A DNA stretch of 16,321 nucleotides from Candidatus Gastranaerophilales bacterium (lineage in GTDB: Bacteria; Cyanobacteriota; Vampirovibrionia; Gastranaerophilales; Gastranaerophilaceae), in contig CALVER010000013.1 of the NCBI GenBank assembly GCA_944326625.1, forward strand, positions 1 to 16,321, written 5' to 3'. Below are positions 6,498-13,095 of the stretch, in pieces. The first letter of the stretch is position 1. Each line of letters starts with the position of its first letter. A program made the translations under genes and the position numbers. The notes under the pieces were generated by a model, which searched no databases, had not been told where the DNA came from, and saw only the letters and a list, made by a program, of their open reading frames with translations.

Positions 6498-7190
6498 TCA
6501 GAAAATAAAAGGATAATCCTCCGGGATTTTCCAGCCGTTTAACTCTATCAATTTTGTACAGAGAGCTCCACCTTCACTTTTACTGTCATAACATCCGTTA
6601 CCAACAGCGGAGTGCTTTGCACCTTCAATTGTACCGTCCCAGCCGTATGCATAAGTTGCAAAACCCGGATTGGTAACATATTTAAATTCATCCCTATTTT
6701 CCATTTCCTTAAAAAGTGTTGGCTGAAATCTGAAGAAAAACATATTTTTTCCCATTTGTTCTGAATCCGTTCCAATAATTTTTGGGTCAAAATAATAACG
6801 TACATCATAAATATACGGAGGAAAAGTTAACACAGTGCCATCCAAAAGATATAAAGCAAGGCAATCTCCTTCATCCGAAATAAAAATTTTTTTTACTTTT
6901 TCTACTTTTAAATATTCTGCCAAATAAGTCTCATACCACTTAAGTAAATCCTCATAGGTTGCAGTCCCGTTTGGTGATATTCCAAAAGTTTTCCAAGTTG
7001 AAGTTTCTCCGTTTTCTATTGTAGATAATTTTATAGCCTGATTCATTAAAGAATAAACTTTGACCAGTTTATTTTCAATAACTTTTTTTCTGTAATTTTG
7101 AATAAGCGTCGGAATAGTCATAGCCGCTACAACGCCTATAATTGCCAACGTTATTAAAACTTCTGCTAATGTAAAAGCACTTTTTCTCAT
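6498..7190 (-). CDS. Type IV pilin-like protein (prepilin), copy 2
   Basis: A 230-residue paralogue of the other pilin-like protein. The N-terminal stretch FTLAEVLITLAIIGVVAAMT is identical, and both continue IPTLI-NY-KK. The C-termini are similar (C-TKLIELNGWKIPEDYPFIF). The residue before the cleavage site is Ala (MRKSA) rather than the usual Gly, so prepilin peptidase processing may be slower or altered. Three Cys are present in the distal half (GDC, GNGC, ALC). AAGGA at 7196-7200 supports the start. The middle of the two proteins differs strongly, so they are probably distinct subunits rather than a recent duplication. It is divergent from XRE regulator 2. Confidence 0.87.
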   Translation of the reverse strand: MRKSAFTLAEVLITLAIIGVVAAMTIPTLIQNYRKKVIENKLVKVYSLMNQAIKLSTIENGETSTWKTFGISPNGTATYEDLLKWYETYLAEYLKVEKVKKIFISDEGDCLALYLLDGTVLTFPPYIYDVRYYFDPKIIGTDSEQMGKNMFFFRFQPTLFKEMENRDEFKYVTNPGFATYAYGWDGTIEGAKHSAVGNGCYDSKSEGGALCTKLIELNGWKIPEDYPFIF

Positions 7191-7212
7191 AATAATCCTT
7201 TCAATTTTTTGG

Positions 7213-7226
7213 TTCTATGTATAGAA
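7213..7226. promoter_or_regulatory. Operator-like inverted repeat between pilin 2 and XRE regulator 2
   Basis: TTCTAT (7213-7218), GT, ATAGAA (7221-7226) lies in the 70-bp divergent spacer. A further TTCTAT half-site is at 7253-7258, next to the XRE start. It would cover roughly -48 to -35 of a leaderless XRE transcript starting at 7261. Binding by XRE regulator 2 is an inference from position. Confidence 0.4.
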
Positions 7227-7247
7227 ATCCAAGAAAGATTTTATCAT

Positions 7248-7253
7248 TAAAAT
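7248..7253 (+). promoter_or_regulatory. -10 element of XRE regulator 2, leaderless type
   Basis: TAAAAT ends 7 bases before the ATG at 7261. No -35 and no ribosome binding site are visible. The position fits a transcript starting at or next to the start codon. Confidence 0.4.
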
Positions 7254-7260
7254 TCTATAT

Positions 7261-7536
7261 ATGCAACATGTAAATTCTAAAAAGTCTGAATTAATTTTTA
7301 AGGCACTTTCAGAAGTGTTGAAAGAGGAAAGAATAAAGCAAAATAAATCTATCAGGATATTAGCTGATGAATTTGATTTGCAGAAATCTCTTATAAGCCG
7401 TTTGGAAAACTGTGTAAATGAACCGAAATTGATATCTTTATGGTCTGTGTGTGAAGCATTGGGGCTAAAACCGTCAGAACTTATGAAAAGGATAGAAGAA
7501 TATCTTCCGAAAAATTTTTCACTTATTGAAAAATGA
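7261..7536 (+). CDS. XRE-family helix-turn-helix regulator 2
   Basis: A 91-residue protein with a Cro/C1-type HTH domain (about 14-75): LSEVLKEERIKQNKSIRILADEF, then the recognition region QKSLISRLENC, then LWSVCEALGLKPSELM. A short tail of about 15 residues follows. It is only distantly similar to XRE regulator 1 despite the same genomic setting. The ATG at 7261 is the only sensible start and has no Shine-Dalgarno sequence, but a -10-like TAAAAT lies seven bases upstream. The -35 of the next gene lies within its last codons. It is probably a repressor of itself and of the divergent pilin gene. Confidence 0.85.
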   Translation: MQHVNSKKSELIFKALSEVLKEERIKQNKSIRILADEFDLQKSLISRLENCVNEPKLISLWSVCEALGLKPSELMKRIEEYLPKNFSLIEK

Positions 7537-7554
7537 AAAGTTTTAACATAAAAT
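7526..7554 (+). promoter_or_regulatory. Promoter of the C_GCAxxG / TIM-barrel operon
   Basis: TTGAAA (7526-7531, 5 of 6) and TAAAAT (7549-7554, 5 of 6) are separated by exactly 17 bp. The -10 ends 6 bases before the ATG at 7561, so +1 falls on the start codon. No Shine-Dalgarno sequence is present. The -35 overlaps the last codons of XRE regulator 2, so the operon has its own promoter. This is the best-formed leaderless promoter of the window. Confidence 0.6.
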
Positions 7555-7560
7555 ATAAGT

Positions 7561-7959
7561 ATGAAAGAAAGAGCAAAAGATTATTATGTAAATGAAGGAT
7601 ATTCCTGTTCTGAGAGTATAGTTCGTGCGGCAATAGATGAGGGATTGTGTCCGAAGGACTTGCTTCCTTGTGCAACGACATTTTCAGGCGGAATGTCCTC
7701 AGGGTGCCTTTGCGGCACAATTGCTGGATCTCAAATAGTTTTGGGCTATAATTTCGGCAGGGAAAATACAAAAGGAAACGAAGTTACAGCACGTCAAAAA
7801 GCAGCAGAATTTTTGGAAGAATTCAAAAAACGCAATAAATTTACCTGCTGCAGAATTTTGTCCAAAGATGTTCCTCCCGAGAATAAAAAAGCTCATTGTT
7901 CAAAATTTGTTTCCGATGCTGGGGAAATTCTTGAATCCATATTAAAGGTTAAAGTTTAA
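7561..7959 (+). CDS. C_GCAxxG_C_C family Cys-rich protein
   Basis: A 132-residue protein matching the C_GCAxxG_C_C family, common in anaerobes, with no established biochemical function but thought to be redox- or metal-linked. Eight Cys are present: 16, 30, 37, 49, 51, 96, 97 and 113. The signature is FSGGMSSGCLCGTIAGSQ (41-58), with the usual hydrophobic helix after it, and the CC pair at 96-97 sits in the C-terminal half. The N-terminus (YYVNEGYSCSES) is also typical of the family. It has no signal peptide, so it is cytoplasmic. The stop overlaps the start of the TIM-barrel gene by one base (TAATG), so the two are co-translated. Confidence 0.85.
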   Translation: MKERAKDYYVNEGYSCSESIVRAAIDEGLCPKDLLPCATTFSGGMSSGCLCGTIAGSQIVLGYNFGRENTKGNEVTARQKAAEFLEEFKKRNKFTCCRILSKDVPPENKKAHCSKFVSDAGEILESILKVKV

Positions 7960-8795
7960 TGAAAAAAATATTGGATAAATTAAATTTTCTGACTGCCGGA
8001 ATGCCTCTTGCGACAGGAAAAGGCAGCTATCCGGAAGCTTTTGGTATATTGAAAGACTTAAATCTTGACGGTATGGAGATGGAATTTGTCCACGGGGTCA
8101 GAATTACCGATAAATCAAAAGATTTTATAAAAAATAATTCAGAAAACTTTGTCATAACCGCACATGGCCCTTTTTATATTAATCTGAATTCCAAAGAAGA
8201 AGAAAAAATTGACGCAAGTGTCGGGAGAATTATTGATACTGCAAGGGTTGCAGAGGATGTAGGAGCTTACAGTATAACCTATCATGCGGCTTTTTATATG
8301 GGTAAAGATAAAGAAACCGTTTACAACCAGGTTAAAAATCAGACACAGAGAATTGTTGATATTTTGGAAAAAGAAAAAATAAATGTTTGGATTAGACCTG
8401 AAACAACCGGAAAACCGACACAATGGGGTGATTTTGAAGAAATTATAAGACTTTCAAAAGAGTTTGAACAGGTTTTGCCGTGCATTGATTTTTCTCATAT
8501 TCATGCAAGAACAGGCGGTCAATATAATACTTATGACGAAATAGCACACGTTTTGGAAAGAATTGGAAAAGAACTCGGAACAAGAGCATTGGAGAATTTT
8601 CACGGACATCTTGCAGGGATTGAATATACTGAAAAAGGCGAGCGCCAGCACCTTATTCTTGAAGAATCCGACATGAATTATCAAGCTGTTTTAAAAGCTT
8701 TGAAAGATTTTAACGTCAAAGGCGCGCTTGTTTGCGAAAGCCCGAATATTGAAGGCGATGCTCAGATTTTGAAAGAATATTATTATTCTTTGTAA
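7959..8795 (+). CDS. Endonuclease IV-like TIM-barrel protein
   Basis: A 278-residue (beta/alpha)8 protein of the AP endonuclease 2 / sugar-phosphate isomerase superfamily. The pattern of metal ligands of endonuclease IV is mostly kept: H69 (TAHGPFYINL), H109 (ITYHAAF), E148 (RPETTG), D177 and H180 (IDFSH), H215 or H217 (FHGH), H231 (in GERQHL) and E260 (CESPN). The Asp of the usual DRH triplet seems to be replaced by GERQH. Relatives exist in archaea and deep-branching bacteria and are often labelled deoxyribonuclease IV. AAAGG at 7944-7948 supports the start. Abasic-site endonuclease activity is plausible, but a sugar isomerase or epimerase cannot be excluded. The 3' end overlaps aroC by 13 bp. 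Confidence 0.8.
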   Translation: MKKILDKLNFLTAGMPLATGKGSYPEAFGILKDLNLDGMEMEFVHGVRITDKSKDFIKNNSENFVITAHGPFYINLNSKEEEKIDASVGRIIDTARVAEDVGAYSITYHAAFYMGKDKETVYNQVKNQTQRIVDILEKEKINVWIRPETTGKPTQWGDFEEIIRLSKEFEQVLPCIDFSHIHARTGGQYNTYDEIAHVLERIGKELGTRALENFHGHLAGIEYTEKGERQHLILEESDMNYQAVLKALKDFNVKGALVCESPNIEGDAQILKEYYYSL

Positions 8796-9793
8796 TGTTT
8801 TTTCATTTCGTCTATGCTGTCACCGCCGAATTTTTGCATTAATTCATCAGCCATTACACATGCAATTCTTGCTTCAGCAACTACGGAACACGCTTCAACA
8901 GCGCAGGTGTCGGAGCGTTCAAAGTGCGCCTCACACATCTGAAGAGTTTTTTTATCAACTGTCTTTAAAGGTTTTACCATAGTAGGAATAGGTTTCATAA
9001 CAGCACAAACAATTAAATCTTCACCGTTTGTCATTCCGCCTTCAATTCCGCCGGCGTTATTTGTTTTGCGGATAAATTTTCCGTTTTCAAAAAATATTTC
9101 GTCATGGTATTCGGAACCCTTTTTTCCGAGAGGGTTTTCACCAATTTCAACGGCTTTTATTCCGCCAACAGACATAACACATTGAGCAAGTTTACCGTCT
9201 AATGCTCTGTCCCATTGGACATAAGATCCAAGACCAATGGGGAGATTTTGAATTTTAATTTCAAATTTTCCGCCAAGCGAATCACCCTGATCTTTTGCCA
9301 TATCTATTTCTTTTTCAAAATTTTCTGTAACAGAACCTATTTGTAAAATTTTTGAAGAAAAAGTTATACCAAATTCTTTTAAAAGAAGTTTTGCCACGGC
9401 TCCGACAGCAACCTCAATTGCTGTTTTTCTGGCGCTTGAACGTTCGAGAACATCTCTCAAATCAGAAAGATTATATTTTACGCTTCCCGCAAAATCCGCA
9501 TGACCAGGACGGAATTTTGTAAACGGCGGTTTTTCGTTGAAATCTTTGTTGTAAATAACAAGACATAAAGGGGCGCCTGTTGTTTTGCCATTGTGAATTC
9601 CTGCGGTTATTTCAACGGTATCTGTTTCCAGCTGCATTCTTGAGCTTCTGCCGTAACCTTGTTGGCGGCGCCTTAATTCATTGTTGATAAAATCAATATC
9701 AACCGTCAGGTTTGACGGAACTCCGTCTATTATTGCTGTTAAACATTTGCCGTGGCTTTCGCCGGCTGTTAAAAATCTGAAATTATTTAGCAT
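8783..9793 (-). CDS. aroC: Chorismate synthase
   Basis: Final enzyme of the shikimate pathway, converting EPSP to chorismate with reduced FMN. Signature stretches are present: FLTAGESHG (7-15) with H14, RRRQQGYGRS (41-50), RPGHADF (95-101), ERSSARKTA (117-125), NNAGGIEGGMTNGE (245-258) and RSDTCAVEA (293-301). The C-terminus stops soon after the last conserved helix, so at 336 residues it is shorter than the common 350-390 form. The start overlaps the stop of the exported NTF2-like gene by 11 bases. The nearest AAGGA (9811-9815) is 17 bases away, too far for normal use, so translation probably depends on coupling. The 3' end overlaps the TIM-barrel gene by 13 bp. Confidence 0.96.
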   Translation of the reverse strand: MLNNFRFLTAGESHGKCLTAIIDGVPSNLTVDIDFINNELRRRQQGYGRSSRMQLETDTVEITAGIHNGKTTGAPLCLVIYNKDFNEKPPFTKFRPGHADFAGSVKYNLSDLRDVLERSSARKTAIEVAVGAVAKLLLKEFGITFSSKILQIGSVTENFEKEIDMAKDQGDSLGGKFEIKIQNLPIGLGSYVQWDRALDGKLAQCVMSVGGIKAVEIGENPLGKKGSEYHDEIFFENGKFIRKTNNAGGIEGGMTNGEDLIVCAVMKPIPTMVKPLKTVDKKTLQMCEAHFERSDTCAVEACSVVAEARIACVMADELMQKFGGDSIDEMKKHYKE

Positions 9794-10253
9794 ATCTTAA
9801 GAAAATTTGTTCCTTTGTCTGCATTAATTCTTCAATAACTTTCCAGTCGCCGTTCGGCTGTTTTTGGACTATTTGATATGTTTTCAGCCAATAAGTTTCG
9901 CCTGTCGGCTGGCGTTCGGCGCTTACTTTATAGCCGTTAGCAACTTTTGTAACCGTTATATTACGATATGAGTTTTTGTATTTTCTGAGTTTTGCCGTGG
10001 CCTGACCTAATTTTAACTGTTTCATATAAGTTGCGGTATTTGTGCTCACATTTACAAGAGAGCCGTCAGGTTTTACAACCTGTCGGATAATTTTTGCATT
10101 CGGTGAATAAAATTCCGGAATGGTTGTGCTATAAGTGTTGGCCGCATTTACATATTTATTGAAAAAAGCTTTTGCATCTGCCGCATCATCAGCAAGGGTT
10201 TGTATGCCCGTAAACATAATTAATATAAAAATTGTTGATAAAAATTTTTTCAT
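9783..10253 (-). CDS. Exported NTF2/SnoaL-like protein
   Basis: A 156-residue protein with a clear Sec signal peptide (residues 1-21, lysines then FLSTIFILIMFTGIQTLA, cleavage expected before DDAAD). The mature part looks like a cone-shaped NTF2-like domain: an N-terminal helix (AKAFFNKYVNAAN), a STTIPEFYSPNAKI segment and beta strands ending in GDWKVIEELMQT. This fold often binds small hydrophobic molecules, but no catalytic residues can be assigned. AGGAG (10260-10264) lies six bases before the ATG. The stop overlaps the aroC start by 11 bases, so the two are cotranscribed even though one protein is exported and the other cytoplasmic. The reason for the pairing is unknown. Confidence 0.78.
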   Translation of the reverse strand: MKKFLSTIFILIMFTGIQTLADDAADAKAFFNKYVNAANTYSTTIPEFYSPNAKIIRQVVKPDGSLVNVSTNTATYMKQLKLGQATAKLRKYKNSYRNITVTKVANGYKVSAERQPTGETYWLKTYQIVQKQPNGDWKVIEELMQTKEQIFLRYAK

Positions 10254-10272
10254 GTTTTTCTCCTACATATAT

Positions 10273-10297
10273 ACAACGAAAAACAAAGTTTTGTTGT
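10273..10297 (-). other. Hairpin at the 5' end of the NTF2-aroC transcript
   Basis: ACAAC (10273-10277) pairs with GTTGT (10293-10297), and AAAAC (10280-10284) pairs with GTTTT (10288-10292). There is a two-base bulge and a three-base loop. If transcription starts near 10300, the hairpin caps the 5' end of the mRNA, nine bases before the AGGAG site. It may stabilise the mRNA. There is no T-run on the minus strand, so it is not the recJ terminator. Confidence 0.4.
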
Positions 10298-10306
10298 TCA
10301 TTTTTT

Positions 10307-10336
10307 AGTATAGCATAATATCCTTTGTTTAAACAA
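10307..10336 (-). promoter_or_regulatory. Promoter of the NTF2-like gene and aroC
   Basis: On the minus strand TTGTTT (10331-10336) lies 18 bp upstream of TATACT (10307-10312). The latter is preceded by TGC, giving an extended -10 (TGCTATACT). The -35 overlaps the end of recJ. The start would be near 10300, with a leader of about 47 bases. Confidence 0.55.
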
Positions 10337-12680
10337 GGTCTAAAGCGGTTAGGTCGTTTTCCAGAAGATTTTTTTGGAATTTTTCACATTCCTTTATAAG
10401 ATTTTTCACTTCTTGAAATTTTTCATTATGCAAAACCGGCGACAAATCTTTTATTTCGTTGAGCTGAATTTTATAAAATTCATGATTTTTTTCTGAAATT
10501 TTAATAAAATCAACATCTTCAAACAAATCCAGCAACGTCAAAACAGTTTCAACGGATTTGCCGAGAGCGCTGGAGCAGCGCAGAAAATTAACTTTTCCCT
10601 CATTATTATGTTCTGCATAGCGGAGCATTTTTATAAAAGTTGTTAAGAATTCTTTGTCATCAAAATATTTTATGTTGTAGTTCATAAAATGAATGGATGA
10701 AGGGTGAGCTTCTTCAATAATATATTCAAAAGTTTCTTTATCCGCAGGATAGTCAAAAAACATCAAAGCGTCACACGGCGTGACTTTTTCTCTTGTAAAA
10801 GTTTTTGTAATAAGGTTTGAAAAAGGGGTTAGCAAATCTTTTACGGCTTTGCTTTCCGCAAAAATCATTATATTTTGTTTGGAATTTTTGACGTAATCGT
10901 TTACGAGCGGCAAAATATTTGTTTTTTTGCGGTGGTCGTAAAGTTTCAAGCCAACTTCTTGCGGTTCATCATCCTTTAAAAGCTCGGAGTGTATGTCATC
11001 AATAATCAATTGAACGCTTATATTGCCGTTATATTCATTAATTTGCGGATGAAAAGCAATATCTATCATATCACCCGGTACAAGAGAAATGTCGCCCATC
11101 TGCCAGCGGACACAGGTAAATTCACATGTTCCTGATTGAACGGTAAGCCTTAAATGGTCTTTATTTTCACCCATAAGTCTTTTTTCTTTAATTTTTAAAT
11201 TTTTCATTGCAAAAATCGGACTCGGGTTTGAAGCGCCAAAAGGTTCCATTTGGGAAATTTCTTCAACAAGTTCAACACTTATATCCGTCGGATAAACTTC
11301 CATATCTACATCAATAAACGGTTTTAATTCCTGTCCGTTAAGCATTTCTTTTATGGTTTTATTCAGAGCTGATTTTACCTGTTCAAAAGAGGATTTTTCC
11401 TTGGAAAAATATAAGCCTGCCGCAAGTTTATGACCGCCGAATCCGTCTAAAAGTTCTGAATTGGCGCTTATAATATCATATAAAGAAAGCCCATCTACAC
11501 CGCGTGCAGAGCATCTGAATTGTTGGGTTTCTTCGGAATATGTCATTAAAAATGTAGGTTTATAATATTTTTCAACAAGTTTTGACGCAACAATACCGAT
11601 AATTCCGATATGCCATTCGGGTTTGTAAAGAATAATCGCAGGATTTCTGTTGCCTTCTTGTTTAAGCATTTCTTCCGCTTCAAGAAACATATTCTGGCAG
11701 AGTTCTTGCCGGACTTTGTTAAAGTTATTCAAAGATATTACAGATGTTTCAATTTCCTGTTTGTTGTCTGAAATAAGGATTTTAACAGCATCTTCAACGG
11801 TATCAAGACGTCCGGAGGCATTTATTCTCGGGGCAACACCAAAGGCTATGTTTTCGGAGGTTATACCTTTTTCAACTTTATATCCGGCACTTTCCAAAAG
11901 TCTTTTTATACCGTAATGTTTGCCCTGAGAGATTAACTCCAGCCCTTTAGCAACAAGGTATCTGTTTTCACCGACAAGAGGAACAATATCGGAGATTGTT
12001 CCGACAGCGACAAACGGCAGGATTTCATATACAAATTCTGTTTTGTTATAGTGTTTCAAAAGCCCCTGAGCAACTTTGAATGCAACACCGACACCGGCAA
12101 GAGATGTCAAACTTTCAATATCTTTTGCCGTCAGATTTTCATCCAGAGCATTGGGCGCTTTCGGGTTTATTATGGCAAAAGCTTTCGGAAGTTCTTCGGG
12201 CGCTTCATGGTGGTCTGTAATAATTACATCAATCTTAAAACTGTTTATAAAATTGACAGCCTCAATATCACTAATTCCGCAGTCAACAGAGATTATGACT
12301 TTCGGTTTTACGGTTGTCATAAGTTTTACAAGAGCTTTTGTGTCAAAGCCGTGGCCTTGTTTTTCTCTGTCAGGAATGAAATAATTTACGTCTGCCCCTA
12401 AATATTTAAAAGTTTTGTATAAAAGAGATGTGGAAGTTACACCGTCAGCGTCAAAATCACCGTATATAACAATTTTTTCGTTATTATCAATGGCGCTTGA
12501 AAGTCTTTCGATTGTTTTTTCCATATCAACAAAAACATTCGGGTCATACGGCGTCATCTCAAGCGGATGAAGAAATTCTCGGATTTCTCTGTAGGTTTTT
12601 ATTCCGCGTGAAAATAAAAGCCTTTTTATTAAAGACTTTTCTCCGCTTTTATCTTCTTTTATCCTCCACTCTTTCAACAT
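10329..12680 (-). CDS. recJ: Single-strand-specific 5'-3' exonuclease RecJ
   Basis: RecJ degrades single-stranded DNA 5' to 3' in recombination, mismatch and base-excision repair. The DHH phosphoesterase motifs are intact: YGDFDADG (73-80), SVDCG with D133, TDHH (155-158), and GTISDIVP with D231. GVAPRINASGR lies at 281-291 and the DHHA1 motif GFGGHKLAAG at 413-422. At 783 residues it is much longer than the E. coli enzyme (577). The extra C-terminal part after the OB-like domain (from about 560) resembles the extension in the long RecJ form and lacks a motif I can name. The start has no ribosome binding site but a good promoter (12687-12716) with the -10 six bases before the ATG. Its 3' end overlaps the next promoter. 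Confidence 0.95.
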   Translation of the reverse strand: MLKEWRIKEDKSGEKSLIKRLLFSRGIKTYREIREFLHPLEMTPYDPNVFVDMEKTIERLSSAIDNNEKIVIYGDFDADGVTSTSLLYKTFKYLGADVNYFIPDREKQGHGFDTKALVKLMTTVKPKVIISVDCGISDIEAVNFINSFKIDVIITDHHEAPEELPKAFAIINPKAPNALDENLTAKDIESLTSLAGVGVAFKVAQGLLKHYNKTEFVYEILPFVAVGTISDIVPLVGENRYLVAKGLELISQGKHYGIKRLLESAGYKVEKGITSENIAFGVAPRINASGRLDTVEDAVKILISDNKQEIETSVISLNNFNKVRQELCQNMFLEAEEMLKQEGNRNPAIILYKPEWHIGIIGIVASKLVEKYYKPTFLMTYSEETQQFRCSARGVDGLSLYDIISANSELLDGFGGHKLAAGLYFSKEKSSFEQVKSALNKTIKEMLNGQELKPFIDVDMEVYPTDISVELVEEISQMEPFGASNPSPIFAMKNLKIKEKRLMGENKDHLRLTVQSGTCEFTCVRWQMGDISLVPGDMIDIAFHPQINEYNGNISVQLIIDDIHSELLKDDEPQEVGLKLYDHRKKTNILPLVNDYVKNSKQNIMIFAESKAVKDLLTPFSNLITKTFTREKVTPCDALMFFDYPADKETFEYIIEEAHPSSIHFMNYNIKYFDDKEFLTTFIKMLRYAEHNNEGKVNFLRCSSALGKSVETVLTLLDLFEDVDFIKISEKNHEFYKIQLNEIKDLSPVLHNEKFQEVKNLIKECEKFQKNLLENDLTALDLV

Positions 12681-12686
12681 ATCTAC

Positions 12687-12716
12687 ATAATATCATAAAT
12701 AATAAGTTTATGTTAA
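12687..12716 (-). promoter_or_regulatory. recJ promoter, leaderless type
   Basis: On the minus strand TTAACA (12711-12716, 5 of 6) and TATTAT (12687-12692, 5 of 6) are separated by 18 bp. The -10 ends 6 bases before the recJ ATG, so transcription should start on the start codon. No Shine-Dalgarno sequence is present. Confidence 0.58.
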
Positions 12717-12734
12717 ATAATTTTACACATCCTC

Positions 12735-12763
12735 TTGTTTTTAAAAATGACGCGTGTTATATA
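12735..12763 (+). promoter_or_regulatory. Promoter of the 93-residue unknown gene
   Basis: TTGTTT (12735-12740), 17 bp, TATATA (12758-12763), with TGT directly before the -10 (extended -10 TGTTATATA). Transcription would start near 12770, after the upstream in-frame ATG at 12754. This supports the downstream start at 12784. Confidence 0.5.
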
Positions 12764-12783
12764 TTTTACATAGGACAATAAAG

Positions 12784-13065
12784 ATGAGAATAAATAATAT
12801 TACATATACCCCGGCAGTAAATTTTACTGCCAAAAAACGGGAGGTAAAAAATAATCATTATGTATCACCTTTTCGTGCCGGATTAACAACCGCAGTAATC
12901 TGGGGTGGGTTCGGTGTTGTCTTTGAACAGGTTTCAAAAAAACTTACAAAAGCATTGAAATCCGATAAAAAATCATCCCTTGTATTAAATGGCGGATGTG
13001 CGCTGGTTTTTGGGATGATTGACGGAATTAAAACAGCTATAAGAAATAAAAAAGCGGCTGAATAA
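12784..13065 (+). CDS. Hypothetical small protein with two hydrophobic segments
   Basis: Not a family I recognise. 93 residues: a polar N-terminus containing the short motif VNFTAKK, two Gly-rich hydrophobic stretches (about 32-49, AGLTTAVIWGGFGVVFEQV, and 65-82, LVLNGGCALVFGMIDGI), and a basic linker and tail. It could be a small membrane protein with both ends on the same side. The start at 12784 is preferred over the in-frame ATG at 12754, because AGGA (12772-12775) lies eight bases upstream and the predicted transcript begins after 12754. It is divergent from recJ and convergent with pgk. The stop codon lies in the loop of the terminator shared with pgk. Confidence 0.72.
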   Translation: MRINNITYTPAVNFTAKKREVKNNHYVSPFRAGLTTAVIWGGFGVVFEQVSKKLTKALKSDKKSSLVLNGGCALVFGMIDGIKTAIRNKKAAE

Positions 13066-13080
13066 CAGCCGCTCATTTTT
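13048..13080. terminator. Bidirectional terminator between the 93-residue gene and pgk
   Basis: GCGGCTG (13054-13060), loop AATAA, CAGCCGC (13066-13072). On plus it is followed by TCA and T5 (13076-13080). On minus the stem is followed directly by T6 (complement of 13048-13053). The T-run is therefore better for pgk. The left arm encodes the last codons of the plus-strand gene and the loop holds its stop codon. Confidence 0.88.
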
Positions 13081-13095
13081 GTATGATTTTTATAA

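Noticed and set aside
6898..6906. TTTTCTACT inside pilin gene 2 as another DnaA box
   Set aside because: One mismatch, isolated, within coding sequence; expected by chance in DNA this AT-rich.
10273..10297. Hairpin as recJ terminator
   Set aside because: No T-run follows on the minus strand, and a promoter for the next gene lies between it and recJ.
10329..12680. RecJ fused to a second enzyme because of its 783-residue length
   Set aside because: Long RecJ forms with a C-terminal extension are known, and no separate catalytic motif is visible in the extra part.
12754..12783. Longer start for the 93-residue unknown protein
   Set aside because: The ATG at 12754 lies inside the extended -10 promoter and has no ribosome binding site; 12784 has AGGA at proper distance.
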